The notes beneath the pieces are model-generated. The model ran no database searches and was not told the DNA's origin. It worked only from the letters and a program-made list of their open reading frames with translations. Shown piece by piece: positions 35,459-43,676 of a stretch of DNA of 64,000 bases (positions are counted from its first letter, which is position 1; each line of letters opens with the position of its first letter). The DNA lies in NCBI GenBank assembly GCA_900102115.1, contig FNAW01000007.1, forward strand, positions 38,354 through 102,353, given 5' to 3'. The DNA is from Blastococcus fimeti. Lineage in GTDB: Bacteria > Actinomycetota > Actinomycetes > Mycobacteriales > Geodermatophilaceae. The position numbers were made by a program, and so were the translations under genes.

Positions 35459-36034
35459 ATGGGGATCGATGTACGCCCGGCGAGCGCGTTCGACGACGTC
35501 GCGACGATGGTGGGCCCCAAGCGGCCGGACGCCCAGTCGTGCTGGTGCCTGAGCTACCGGCTGCTCAGCTCGAAGGAGAACCAGGCGCTGCTCGGCGAGG
35601 CGCGCCGGGAACGGGTGCGCGAGCTGGTGCGCCAGGAGCCGCGGCCCGGGGTGCTGGCCTACGACGGCGACGAGGTGGTCGGCTGGGCCGCGGTCCACCC
35701 GCGCGCCGACACGAGCTTCGCGAAGAACCGCCGGATCCCGCACGTCGACGACCTCGACGTGTGGTCGTTGTGGTGCATCCGCGTGCGCCCCGGGCACCGC
35801 GGGACCGGGATCAGCCACCACCTGGTGCGGGGGGCCGTGGAGTTCGCCCGCGCGCACGGCGCACCGGCGGTCGAGGGCTACCCGGTCGACAACGACGGCG
35901 CCAAGGTCGACCAGACGATGGCCTACGTCGGCACCCGCGCGCTGTTCGAGCGCGCCGGCTTCACCAAGGCCGCGGACACGCAGTCGGTGCTCAACGGCTT
36001 CCCGCGGGTGCTCATGCGGCTCGACCTCCGATAG
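35459..36034 (+). CDS. GNAT family N-acetyltransferase
   Basis: This 191-residue protein has a GNAT acetyl-CoA-binding motif in WCIRVRPGHRGTGISHHLVR (RGxGxxx) and a C-terminal FERAGFTKAAD block. A conserved aromatic-Cys pair (SCWCLSYRL) near residue 30 is typical of one branch of actinobacterial GNATs annotated as acetyltransferase with unknown substrate. It is 29 bases downstream of narK in the same direction and could be cotranscribed; it converges on the HemD gene 6 bases away. Confidence 0.85.
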   Translation: MGIDVRPASAFDDVATMVGPKRPDAQSCWCLSYRLLSSKENQALLGEARRERVRELVRQEPRPGVLAYDGDEVVGWAAVHPRADTSFAKNRRIPHVDDLDVWSLWCIRVRPGHRGTGISHHLVRGAVEFARAHGAPAVEGYPVDNDGAKVDQTMAYVGTRALFERAGFTKAADTQSVLNGFPRVLMRLDLR

Positions 36035-36040
36035 GGCCGC

Positions 36041-37165
36041 TCAGACCGAGAGCCGGTACCCGCGCTTCACCACGGTGGTGACCAGCGGCGCGCCCAGAGC
36101 AGCGCGCAACCGGGCCACGGCCATCTCCACGGCATGGCCGTCCCCGCCGCCGGGCAGGCAGTCGACCAGCTCGGCGCGGGAGACGACGGTGCCGGGGCGA
36201 CGCGCCAGCGCCCGCAGCACCCCCATCGGCCCGGGGGCCAGCTCGACCACCCGGCCGTCGACGACGGCGGCGTACCCGCGCACCTGGAGCGTGTGCGCGC
36301 CGACCTGGACCACCGGGTCGCGCTCGGGCAGCCGGGCGACGACCTCGCGGGCCAGGGCACCCAGCCGGGCCCGCTCGGGCTGGCGGGTCGGGATGCCCAC
36401 GGCCTCCAGCGGGCCGGCGGTGACCGCGCCGACCGCGACGGCCAGTACGCGGTCCCGCAGTGCCGCGACCAGCTCCTCGCGCCGGCCGAGCTCCTCGGCG
36501 ACGGCCAGCAGGCTGGCGGCCGCCGGGGCGCTGGTGAACGTCACGGCGTCCACGGCGCCCGCGATCACCGAGCTCACCAACCGGCGCACGGGGGCGACGT
36601 CCTCGGGCAGCACCCACCGGTAGACCGGCACGGTCAGCACCTCGGCCCCGGTCGCGCGCAACCCTTCGACCAGATCGGGGAGCGGATCGCCGTGCAGCTG
36701 GACGGCGATCCGCCGCCCCTCCAGCGGGCCCTCGGCGCCCGACAGCAGGTGGGACAGCACCTCGGCGGAGGACTCCGACTCCGGCGACCACGCGTCCACG
36801 AGCCCGCCGCCGCGGATCGCGCCGCGCGCCTTGGGGCCGCGGGCCATCACCCGGGCGTCGCGCAGGTGCTCGACCAGCGGCAGGTCCCACGCGTCGGCGG
36901 CCTCCAGCCAGCCGCGGAAGCCGACGCCGGTGGTCGCGACGACGAGGTCGACCGGCGCCTCGAGCACCCGGCGCGTGGCAGCCACCAGCTCCGTGTCGTC
37001 GGAGAGCGGGACGATGCGGATCGCCGGTGCGTAGACCACGCGGGCGCCTCGCCGGTCCAGGAGCGCGCCGAGCTCCTCCTTGCGGCGGGCAGCGGTCACC
37101 GCCACCGTGTAGCCGGCCAGGGGCAGCTCGGCAGCGGTGGCCGGATCGGTATCCGGATCGCTCAC
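36041..37165 (-). CDS. Uroporphyrinogen-III synthase domain fused to winged-helix DNA-binding domain
   Basis: The 374-residue protein has a HemD domain at residues about 15-265 (TVAVTAARRKEELGALLDRR; VDLVVATTGVGFRGWLEA; VDAVTFTSAPAAASLL) and an OmpR-type winged helix at about 285-372 (GPMGVLRALARRPGTVVSRA; HAVEMAVARLRAAL; VVKRGYRLSV). This fusion is known in actinobacteria next to nitrate/nitrite genes (for example Rv0260c near narK3 in M. tuberculosis) and is thought to regulate them, perhaps sensing siroheme-precursor status; that is inference. Start GTG 37165 is preceded by GAGGGGGACG. Confidence 0.9.
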   Translation of the reverse strand: MSDPDTDPATAAELPLAGYTVAVTAARRKEELGALLDRRGARVVYAPAIRIVPLSDDTELVAATRRVLEAPVDLVVATTGVGFRGWLEAADAWDLPLVEHLRDARVMARGPKARGAIRGGGLVDAWSPESESSAEVLSHLLSGAEGPLEGRRIAVQLHGDPLPDLVEGLRATGAEVLTVPVYRWVLPEDVAPVRRLVSSVIAGAVDAVTFTSAPAAASLLAVAEELGRREELVAALRDRVLAVAVGAVTAGPLEAVGIPTRQPERARLGALAREVVARLPERDPVVQVGAHTLQVRGYAAVVDGRVVELAPGPMGVLRALARRPGTVVSRAELVDCLPGGGDGHAVEMAVARLRAALGAPLVTTVVKRGYRLSV

Positions 37166-37212
37166 GTCGTCCCCCTCGTGGCCGGCGGTCGGCCCATCGT
37201 GCGTGCCCGGCG

Positions 37213-37827
37213 TTACCGGCATGTGTCCTGCAGGGGTGCGAAGCGCCCGGACGTGACCGGCGTCACCGGAGCGCCGTCCACCCGGAGGTGCGCGCGGCGG
37301 CGGGTGTCCTCCCGGGCGAACTCCGCCGTCTCCGTCGCCCCCCAACGCTGCCAGTGCGCGGACATGGCCGCACCGTCCCGTGCGAGCCCGCGCTCCAGGC
37401 GCAGCGGGGCGGGTGCCTCGACCCACACACGCAGCGTCGTCCAGGGGTCGAGCCGGCGGGGGGAGCTGCCGCACCCTTCGACGACGAGCACCGGTGCCGG
37501 GCGCACCGGCACCGGCCGGGGGTCGAACCGGTCCGCGTGCCAGTCGAAGCGGGAGTAGGCGCCGGGACGTCCGGCGGCGAGCAGCCGCAGCACACCGGCC
37601 TCGAGGCGCGCCACCGCACCGGTCAGCGTCCAGCCGGCGTAGAGGTCGTCCATGTGCACGAGCTCGGCGTCGTCGTCGAGGGCCGCCGCGAGCCTTCCTG
37701 CGAACGTGGTCTTGCCGGACCCGGCGGGCCCGTCGACGCAGACCAGCCGGGTGCCGCCCAGCAGCGGGGGAGCGGCGAGCAGGTCGGCGGCGAGCCCGCC
37801 GAACGTCAGCGTGCGGCCGGCGTCCAC
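37213..37827 (-). CDS. P-loop kinase (uridine kinase-like)
   Basis: This 204-residue protein has a Walker A motif DGPAGSGKTTFAGRLA at about residues 24-39 and an Asp-containing ELVHMDDLYAGW block, as in uridine kinases and related nucleoside/pantothenate-type P-loop kinases. A downstream LVVEGCGSS fits Walker B. The substrate is not determined. GTG 37827 lies 22 bases inside the end of the upstream metallo-hydrolase gene, which suggests translational coupling. The start could be slightly further upstream. Confidence 0.78.
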   Translation of the reverse strand: MDAGRTLTFGGLAADLLAAPPLLGGTRLVCVDGPAGSGKTTFAGRLAAALDDDAELVHMDDLYAGWTLTGAVARLEAGVLRLLAAGRPGAYSRFDWHADRFDPRPVPVRPAPVLVVEGCGSSPRRLDPWTTLRVWVEAPAPLRLERGLARDGAAMSAHWQRWGATETAEFAREDTRRRAHLRVDGAPVTPVTSGRFAPLQDTCR

Positions 37828-38852
37828 GTCGGCACCGGTCCGCCGCTGCTGACGACGAGTCCCCGGCTGGCGAGCAGCCGCAGGTGCGCGTCGGTCTCGG
37901 TGACGGCGAAGATCCGCATCCGCCGCTCGTACTGCTCCCAGGGCCGCGACCAGGTGAGGTGTGCGGCCAGCTGCCACGGCGTCGAGTGCGGGTGCGCGGC
38001 GATCGCGGCCAGCAGCTCGGCGAGGCGGTGCTCGTGGTGGGCGGTCAGCGAGTCCACCCGGTCGGCCAGCCCGCGGAAGCGCCACTCGTGCGCCGGCAGC
38101 ACCTCGGCCGGGTCCAGGTCCCGGACGGCGGCCAGCGAGTCCAGGAAGTCGCGCAGCGGATCCCCGCCGCGGGCGTTGGTGGAGATGTTCGGGCTGATCC
38201 GGGGGAGGACGTGGTCGCCGGAGAAGAACAGCTGGGTGTCCTCCTCGGCGAAGCAGAGGTGGCCGGGCGTGTGCCCCGGCGTGTGCACGGCGCGCAGTCG
38301 CCAGCCCGGGAAGTCGGCGTGCTCGCCGTCCTCGAGCAGCCGGTCGGGCACGGCCATCGACGTCCAGCTGCCCATGTTCTCCGCGGGGCCGACGTCGGAC
38401 ACCGCCTCGTCCCGGTCGGCGCCGAGGCCGACGAGGAACTCGATCTCGGTGGCCACCGCGGACTGCGCGCCCGCGGTGGTGAGGTGCTGCACGGCCGTGG
38501 CGTCGGCCGGGTGCATGGCGATCCACGCGCCGCTGGCCTCGCGGACCCGCCCGGCCAGGCCCAGGTGGTCGAAGTGCAGGTGGGTGACGAGGGCCCCGCG
38601 GACGTCGGAGACGTCGCCGCCGATCGCGGTCAGGCCGGCGGTGAGCGCGGCCCAGGACTCGTCGCTGCCCCAACCGGTGTCGATGAGCCCGAGCCCGCCG
38701 CCGTCGAGGGCGAAGGCGTAGATGCTGTTGTAGCGGAGCGGGTTGTGCGGGATGGGCACCGGTATCGACCACAGGTCCGCGCGCAACTGCTCGACCGGGG
38801 GCAGGGCGCGGGCCTGCCACGCCTCGTGCTGGGCGGTGCCGGAGATCTCCAC
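37806..38852 (-). CDS. Metallo-beta-lactamase fold hydrolase
   Basis: This 348-residue MBL-fold protein has the metal motif THLHFDHLG (HxHxDH), a second His in VHTPGHTPGHL, the bridging Asp in FFSGDHVLP, and a C-terminal winged-helix-like LACTB2-type tail (HEHRLAELLAAIAAH). Such enzymes hydrolyse thioesters, lactones or glyoxalase substrates. The start at ATG 38852 (MEISGTAQHEAWQAR) is well supported. It is probably cotranscribed with the P-loop kinase. The exact substrate is unknown. Confidence 0.87.
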   Translation of the reverse strand: MEISGTAQHEAWQARALPPVEQLRADLWSIPVPIPHNPLRYNSIYAFALDGGGLGLIDTGWGSDESWAALTAGLTAIGGDVSDVRGALVTHLHFDHLGLAGRVREASGAWIAMHPADATAVQHLTTAGAQSAVATEIEFLVGLGADRDEAVSDVGPAENMGSWTSMAVPDRLLEDGEHADFPGWRLRAVHTPGHTPGHLCFAEEDTQLFFSGDHVLPRISPNISTNARGGDPLRDFLDSLAAVRDLDPAEVLPAHEWRFRGLADRVDSLTAHHEHRLAELLAAIAAHPHSTPWQLAAHLTWSRPWEQYERRMRIFAVTETDAHLRLLASRGLVVSSGGPVPTWTPAAR

Positions 38853-38904
38853 GTCCGGGCACTCTGCCAGCCGCAGGCGCCGCCCCGGCTGTCACCATGG
38901 GGGC

Positions 38905-39399
38905 ATGTCCGGTCCCACCACCGCCACTCCCGCCGCCGTCAGCGCCGTGCCGCGGCGGTTCCGGCTGCTGCTCGTCGTCCTGGCCGCGGTCGTGCTCGCC
39001 GTGACGGTGGTCGTCGTCCTCGCGCTGCCCTCGACCACGAACACCGTCGTCGAGTACGGGGTGGTCGACCAGATCGCGCTCGCCGGCATCGGCCTGCTGC
39101 TCGCGGTCGGCGTCCTGTTCCTGGGCCGGTCCCGGGTGGACGCCGACGCCTCGGGCGTGCGGGTGCGCAACCTGTTCCTCTCCCACCAGCTCCCGTGGCA
39201 GGCGGTGCGAGCCGTCCGGTTCGACCGGAAGTCGGCCTGGGGCTCGCTGGCCCTGGAGAACGGCGACGAGGTCTCGATGTGGGGCCTGCAGGCGGCTGAC
39301 GGCGAGTACGCGGCACGTGTCGTGGAGGAGCTGCGCACGCTGCGCGCCGCCGCCCGGGCGAACGATCCGGTGCGCCCGCCGCTGCTCTACGACAACTGA
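38905..39399 (+). CDS. PH-domain membrane protein upstream of infC
   Basis: The 164-residue protein has two membrane helices (about residues 20-45 and 55-75) followed by a PH-like beta domain (SRVDADASGVRVRNLFLSHQ; FDRKSAWGSLALENGDEVSM). A gene of this type lies near infC in many actinobacteria, probably as a housekeeping membrane protein. The ATG at 38905 is preceded by a weak GGGGG. It is divergent from the MBL hydrolase and followed by the infC promoter. Confidence 0.8.
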   Translation: MSGPTTATPAAVSAVPRRFRLLLVVLAAVVLAVTVVVVLALPSTTNTVVEYGVVDQIALAGIGLLLAVGVLFLGRSRVDADASGVRVRNLFLSHQLPWQAVRAVRFDRKSAWGSLALENGDEVSMWGLQAADGEYAARVVEELRTLRAAARANDPVRPPLLYDN

Positions 39400-39438
39400 C
39401 CGCGGGACGACCGATCACGGTGTCGCGCGGACCGGGAA

Positions 39439-39467
39439 TGACCCCGGCCGCACGGACGCTGTAGTGT
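39439..39467 (+). promoter_or_regulatory. infC: Probable infC operon promoter
   Basis: TGACCC (39439-39444), 17 bases, then TAGTGT (39462-39467) makes a plausible housekeeping promoter in the 347-base gap before infC. It would give a leader of about 270 bases, containing the attenuator hairpin at 39659-39696. Confidence 0.5.
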
Positions 39468-39658
39468 GGGCGTGCCTCCCCCCGCTACATGAGGCGCGCG
39501 AACCAACCAGCGGCCCCGCCCCGGGCCGCTGATCCAAGAGGAGCCCGCTCCCACCTGACGCCGTCCAGGCGCTCAGGTCCCCGGATCGCGAGGACCGACC
39601 CTGGTCGGTGCTCGTGTCCTGCATCCGTCCTCGGACGGTTTGTGGAACCCGGAGAGTG

Positions 39659-39696
39659 GGCCCCGTGAGCAGATGCTCGCGGGGCCTTCGTTCTCT
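39659..39696 (+). terminator. infC leader attenuator-like hairpin
   Basis: GGCCCCGTGAGC (39659-39670) pairs with GCTCGCGGGGCC (39675-39686) over 12 bp with one G-U, tetraloop AGAT, followed by the U-rich TTCGTTCTCT. This is the best intrinsic-terminator shape in the window and lies 51 bases before the infC start, so it probably serves as a transcription attenuator. A smaller hairpin CCGTCC-TC-GGACGG (39625-39638) lies just upstream. Confidence 0.7.
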
Positions 39697-39746
39697 CCGC
39701 ACCCCGGGACGGGCGGCTCCTCACAGGCAAGAGCAGAGGAGAGGCC

Positions 39747-40346
39747 ATCACCGAGCCCCGCATCAACGACCGCATCCGCGTCCCCGAGGTCCGCCTGGTC
39801 GGACCCGAGGGCGAGCAGGTAGGCGTCGTGTCGATCGGCGAAGCGCTGCGTCTGGCCCAGGACTCGGAGCTCGACCTCGTCGAGGTCGCTCCCATGGCCC
39901 GGCCGCCGGTCTGCAAGCTCATGGACTACGGCAAGTTCAAGTACGAGGCCGCGCAGAAGGCACGCGATGCCCGCCGGAACCAGACGCTCACCGTCATCAA
40001 GGAGATGCGGCTGCGTCTCAAGATCGACCCGCACGACTACGAGACCAAGAAGGGCCATGTCGTCCGCTTCCTCAAGGGCGGCGACAAGGTCAAGATCACC
40101 GTGATGTTCCGTGGGCGCGAGCAGTCGCGACCGGAGATGGGCTACCGGCTGCTCCAGCGGCTGGCCGCCGACGTCGCCGAGCTGGGCGTCGTCGAGTCCA
40201 ACCCCAAGCAGGACGGCCGGAACATGGTCATGGTGATCGCCCCGCACAAGAACCAGGCCGCCACCGACGCCGCGCGACGCACCGCGAAGCAGGAGAAGGC
40301 CTCGGCGTCCGAGCCGGCGAACGACGAGCAGACCGCACAGGCCTGA
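39747..40346 (+). CDS. infC: Translation initiation factor IF-3, ATC start codon
   Basis: The 199-residue protein has IF3 N-domain ([20 protein letters not shown]), linker helix and C-domain ([40 protein letters not shown]). The start is placed at ATC 39747, 4-6 bases after AGAGGAGAGG, because IF3 begins with a short tail before EPRINDRIR and no ATG/GTG occurs there; the first GTG (39828) would cut 27 residues from the N-domain. Non-standard starts are known in infC and serve autoregulation, since IF3 itself rejects them. A C-terminal Glu/Ala extension is usual in actinobacteria. Confidence 0.95.
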   Translation: MTEPRINDRIRVPEVRLVGPEGEQVGVVSIGEALRLAQDSELDLVEVAPMARPPVCKLMDYGKFKYEAAQKARDARRNQTLTVIKEMRLRLKIDPHDYETKKGHVVRFLKGGDKVKITVMFRGREQSRPEMGYRLLQRLAADVAELGVVESNPKQDGRNMVMVIAPHKNQAATDAARRTAKQEKASASEPANDEQTAQA

Positions 40347-40447
40347 TCGACCGCCTGCGTTCGACCGCACGACCGAAGACGGCGGGTGCCCGCCGGCAGC
40401 TGCACGCTGCCGCGGGCACCGACATCCAGACGAACAGGACGAGGGAC

Positions 40448-40642
40448 ATGCCGAAGCAGAAGACCCACAAGGGCACGGCCAAGCGCGTGCGCGTGACGGG
40501 CTCCGGGAAGTTGGTGCGCGAGCACACCAACAACCAGCACAAGTTCGAGGTCAAGTCCTCGAGCCGCAAGCGCCGCGTGAGCGGGATCGGCGTCCTGTCC
40601 CCGGCCGACGCGCCGCGGATGAAGAAGCTCCTGGGCCTCTGA
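40448..40642 (+). CDS. rpmI: 50S ribosomal protein L35
   Basis: This 64-residue basic protein begins MPKQKTHKGTAKRVRVTGSG and contains the L35 block HKFEVKSSSRKRRVSG. Length and sequence match L35. It sits between infC and rplT, as in nearly all bacteria. ATG 40448 is preceded by a GAGGGAC site. Confidence 0.97.
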   Translation: MPKQKTHKGTAKRVRVTGSGKLVREHTNNQHKFEVKSSSRKRRVSGIGVLSPADAPRMKKLLGL

Positions 40643-40685
40643 GCGCCCCCTCACCAACGACCTTTAGAAGAACAGGAGCACTTCC

Positions 40686-41072
40686 GTGGCACGCGTGAAG
40701 CGGGCGGTCAACGCCCAGAAGAAGCGCCGTAGCGTCCTCGAGCAGGCCAGCGGTTACCGCGGGCAGCGCTCGCGGCTGTACCGCAAGGCCAAGGAGCAGA
40801 TCCTCCACTCGGCCACCTACAACTACCGCGACCGGAAGGCCCGCAAGGGCGACTTCCGCAAGCTGTGGATCACCCGGATCAACGCCGCGGCGCGTCAGAA
40901 CGACATGACCTACAACCGGTTCATGCAGGGTCTGAAGCTCGCCGGCATCGAGCTGGACCGTCGGGTCCTGGCCGAGTTGGCCGTCAACGAGCCGGCGGCC
41001 TTCGCCACGCTCGTCGGGTCCGCCCGGGCCGCGCTCGCCGCGAACCCCGAGGCGACCGGCGCCGCTGCCTGA
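40686..41072 (+). CDS. rplT: 50S ribosomal protein L20
   Basis: The 128-residue protein begins [20 protein letters not shown] and contains the L20 blocks [15 protein letters not shown] and [20 protein letters not shown]20 is an early assembly protein of the 50S subunit and may also control operon expression. GTG 40686 follows AGAAGAACAGGAGCAC. The operon ends with a long stem at 41088-41137. Confidence 0.97.
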   Translation: MARVKRAVNAQKKRRSVLEQASGYRGQRSRLYRKAKEQILHSATYNYRDRKARKGDFRKLWITRINAAARQNDMTYNRFMQGLKLAGIELDRRVLAELAVNEPAAFATLVGSARAALAANPEATGAAA

Positions 41073-41087
41073 TCCAGGCGACACCGT

Positions 41088-41137
41088 CCGACGCCGTCGG
41101 TGCACGACCCTCCGGGGCCGGGCACCGGCGGCGTCGG
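41088..41137 (+). terminator. 16-bp stem after rplT
   Basis: CCGACGCCGTCGGTGC (41088-41103) pairs with GCACCGGCGGCGTCGG (41122-41137) with a single G-U pair; the loop is 18 nt. It lies 15 bases after the rplT stop. There is no U-tract, as usual for actinobacterial terminators. Confidence 0.65.
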
Positions 41138-41177
41138 TGTCTGTGCGGCCGGGAGGCCGGGAAGAGGGACGTCGAGC

Positions 41178-41975
41178 ATGAGCGAGCTGCTGACCGAGCG
41201 GTCGGCGCGGATCGTGGCCGCGCGCAAGCTGGTCCGCCGGGCGGGCCGGGACGCCGCGGGCCTGTTCCTCGCCGAGGGTCGGCAGGCCGTCGTCGAGGCG
41301 CTCGCCGACCCTGACGGCGTCTCCGAGGTCTTCGCCACCGAGGCCGCCGCCACCGCGCACCACGACCTGCTCGCCGCCACAGGCGTCCCCGTCCGGCTGG
41401 TCACCGAGAAGGCCGCGGCCGGCCTGTCCGAGACGGTCACCCCCCAGGGGCTGGTCGCCCTCTGCGCGCTGCGCGACGTCCCGGCCGACGACGTCCTGGC
41501 CGCGCCGCCCGCGCTCGCGGTGGCGCTGGCCGAGCTCGCCGACCCGGGCAACGCCGGCACCGTGCTGCGGACGGCGGATGCCTGCGGCGCCGGTGCGGTC
41601 GTCTTCGGCGCCGGCTCGGCCGATCCCTACGGCGGCAAGGCCGTGCGGTCCAGCGCGGGCAGCCTGTTCCACCTCGACGTCGTGCGGGGCGCTCCGCTGG
41701 AGGAGTTCCTCCCGGCGTGGCAGGCCGCCGGCGGCACGGTCCTGGCCGCCGACGGCGGGGGAGAGGTCGCCCTCGACCAGGCGGCCGCGGACGGGCGGCT
41801 GGCCGGGCCGGTGCTCTGGCTGTTCGGCAACGAGGCCCGCGGCGTGCCCGCGGAGCTCGCCGCCCTGGCCGACGCCCGGGTGCGGATCCCGATGCGTGGC
41901 CGGGCGGAGAGCCTCAACCTCGCCGCCGCCGCCGCTATCTGCCTCTACGCGACGCAGCTCGCGCAGCGCGGCTAG
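41178..41975 (+). CDS. TrmH/SpoU family RNA 2'-O-methyltransferase
   Basis: The 265-residue protein has an N-terminal substrate-binding part (SARIVAARKLVRRAGRDAAG) and a C-terminal SPOUT knot with the three motifs: LADPGNAGTVLRTADACGAG, LFGNEARGVP and IPMRGRAESLNLAAAAAI. These bind S-adenosylmethionine and methylate a ribose 2'-OH in rRNA or tRNA. Its place between rplT and pheS is typical of actinobacteria. ATG 41178 follows AAGAGGGACG. It converges on the diiron enzyme gene with overlapping TAG stops (CTAG). Confidence 0.92.
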   Translation: MSELLTERSARIVAARKLVRRAGRDAAGLFLAEGRQAVVEALADPDGVSEVFATEAAATAHHDLLAATGVPVRLVTEKAAAGLSETVTPQGLVALCALRDVPADDVLAAPPALAVALAELADPGNAGTVLRTADACGAGAVVFGAGSADPYGGKAVRSSAGSLFHLDVVRGAPLEEFLPAWQAAGGTVLAADGGGEVALDQAAADGRLAGPVLWLFGNEARGVPAELAALADARVRIPMRGRAESLNLAAAAAICLYATQLAQRG

Positions 41976-42907
41976 ATCAGCTGGGCACGCTTCCAGAGGC
42001 GCTCGGACGAGCCCCCGACGAGCCCCTGCCCGCGCAGGAACGACACCAGCCCGGCGGACGCCGCGCGCAGCTTGGCCGCGTAGTGCTCGTTGGCCCGCGC
42101 CGCGGCCTTCGCCGTCGCGGGGTCGAGGCCGACGGAGGCGTACACCTCGGGCTGGACGAGGTTCTCGGCGACGATCGCCGCCACCGCGGCGACCACGGTG
42201 CGGTGCCGGCGCAGCTGCCACGTCGAGAGTTCCGGCGTGCGGCGGGCGACCTCCTCCCGGGCGAAGCGCATGTGCCGGGCCTCCTCGACGACGTGGATCT
42301 GGCTCGTCGCGCGGGTGAGCGGCTGGACGCGGTCGTCCTTCATGAGGTCGCGCTGGAAGATGTCCAGGATCTCCTCGGCCACCAGGATCGCGGCGTAGGC
42401 CGCCGGGCCGTCGCCCTTGGCGGCGAAGGCCTTGCCGAGGCGCAGGATCTTCTTCGGCGGCTGGTACGACGGCGCGCCGAAGGTCTCCGCCGTGCGGGCG
42501 AACATGACCGAGTGCCGGCACTCGTCGGCGATCTCGGTCAGCGCCCACTGCACGTGCGGCTGGGCCGGGTCGTCGCCGTAGATGTCGCGCAGGACGAGCT
42601 GCATCAGCAGGCACTCGAACCAGATGCCGACGCCGGAGATGGAGCAGTACTCGTGGATCGTGAGCGTGACCCGCTGCTCCTCGGTCAGCCCCTCCCACAG
42701 CTCGGTGCCGTAGAGGCTGGACCACTCCGGCGAGAGGCCGTAGAGGTGCTCGGGGATCGGCGCGTCCCAGTCGATGTCGACGACCGGGTCGTAGGACTTC
42801 TTGGCAGCGGAACCGAGCAGCCGTGTCGAGAGCGCCTGCCGGTCGACCGGCGCCTTGCGCGTGGCGGAGTCGTGCTGGGCGGTGCCGGGGGGCAGTGTGG
42901 CGGTCAT
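41972..42907 (-). CDS. AurF-like diiron oxygenase
   Basis: This 311-residue protein has the ferritin-like diiron motifs in EIADECRHSVMFAR and HVVEEARHMRFAREE (ExxH pairs), with an extra Glu in HEYCSISGVGIW. These match the AurF/p-aminobenzoate N-oxygenase family, which oxidises aryl amines to nitro compounds, and related uncharacterised diiron proteins. No biosynthetic cluster surrounds it, so the substrate is open. ATG 42907 start. A divergent TetR regulator and an inverted-repeat-like operator lie upstream. Confidence 0.88.
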   Translation of the reverse strand: MTATLPPGTAQHDSATRKAPVDRQALSTRLLGSAAKKSYDPVVDIDWDAPIPEHLYGLSPEWSSLYGTELWEGLTEEQRVTLTIHEYCSISGVGIWFECLLMQLVLRDIYGDDPAQPHVQWALTEIADECRHSVMFARTAETFGAPSYQPPKKILRLGKAFAAKGDGPAAYAAILVAEEILDIFQRDLMKDDRVQPLTRATSQIHVVEEARHMRFAREEVARRTPELSTWQLRRHRTVVAAVAAIVAENLVQPEVYASVGLDPATAKAAARANEHYAAKLRAASAGLVSFLRGQGLVGGSSERLWKRAQLI

Positions 42908-42953
42908 CAGCGGTCTCCCTCGAACGTCGAGTGGGGCTGTCGAGAAAGGTAGC

Positions 42954-42968
42954 TGTTACGGTGAAACA
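42954..42968. promoter_or_regulatory. Imperfect palindrome between diiron enzyme and TetR genes
   Basis: TGTTACGGTGAAACA is an imperfect palindrome in the 53-base divergent gap, overlapping the first codons of the TetR gene if it starts at GTG 42961. It is a candidate TetR operator. Confidence 0.4.
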
Positions 42969-43635
42969 CATGCAACCCGCGGCGCTGGACGACCCGTCGG
43001 TCGCCGCGCCCGAGGCACCCACGGACGGCCGGCGTGCCCGGTGGACCGAGCACCGGCGTGCCCGGCGGGAGGAGCTGGTCACCGCCGCGGTGGAGGCCGT
43101 GCGGCTGGCCGGTCCCGAGTTCGCGGTCGAGGACGTCGCCCGAAGCGCGGGGGTCTCCAAGACGGTCATCTACCGCTACTTCAGCGACAAGGACGAGCTG
43201 GTCGACGCCGTCCTGGGCCGGATCTCCGACGCGATCCTGCTGCCGCGCCTCATGGGCGAGCTGGTCGCCGACCGCGCCGATGACCGCGCGCAGCTGCACG
43301 CGGTCATCGCCGCCTTCGTCTCCCTGATCGAGGACGAGCCGGCGCTCTACCGGTTCGCCTACGCCCACGCCGGCCGGTCCGGGCGGGCGGACCTGGTCGC
43401 CGCCACCGAGCGCGAGATCGCCGAGGCGCTGGGCGTGCTGATGGGCGAGCGGCTCGCGGCCGCCGGCCGGTCGTCCGACGCCGCGCTCACCTGGGCCTAC
43501 GGCGTCGTCGGCATGGTCCAACTCGCCGCGCACTGGTGGTCGGCCGCCCGCACGGTGCCGGCCGCACAGCTGATCGACCAGCTGACCGACCTCGCCCACG
43601 GCGGGCTGGGCACGCTGCTGCCACCGACCCGCTGA
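42961..43635 (+). CDS. TetR family transcriptional regulator
   Basis: The 224-residue protein has a TetR HTH at residues about 32-80 (EELVTAAVEAVRLAGPEFAV; VARSAGVSKTVIYRYFSDKD). The effector domain resembles those of fatty-acid/acyl-responsive regulators often divergent from AurF-like diiron genes in actinobacteria. The start may be GTG 42961 or ATG 42970; neither has a close ribosome site. It probably controls the diiron gene. Confidence 0.87.
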   Translation: MKHMQPAALDDPSVAAPEAPTDGRRARWTEHRRARREELVTAAVEAVRLAGPEFAVEDVARSAGVSKTVIYRYFSDKDELVDAVLGRISDAILLPRLMGELVADRADDRAQLHAVIAAFVSLIEDEPALYRFAYAHAGRSGRADLVAATEREIAEALGVLMGERLAAAGRSSDAALTWAYGVVGMVQLAAHWWSAARTVPAAQLIDQLTDLAHGGLGTLLPPTR

Positions 43636-43676
43636 CCCACCACCCTGCTGACCCCGACCCCGCGACGGAGGAGCCG

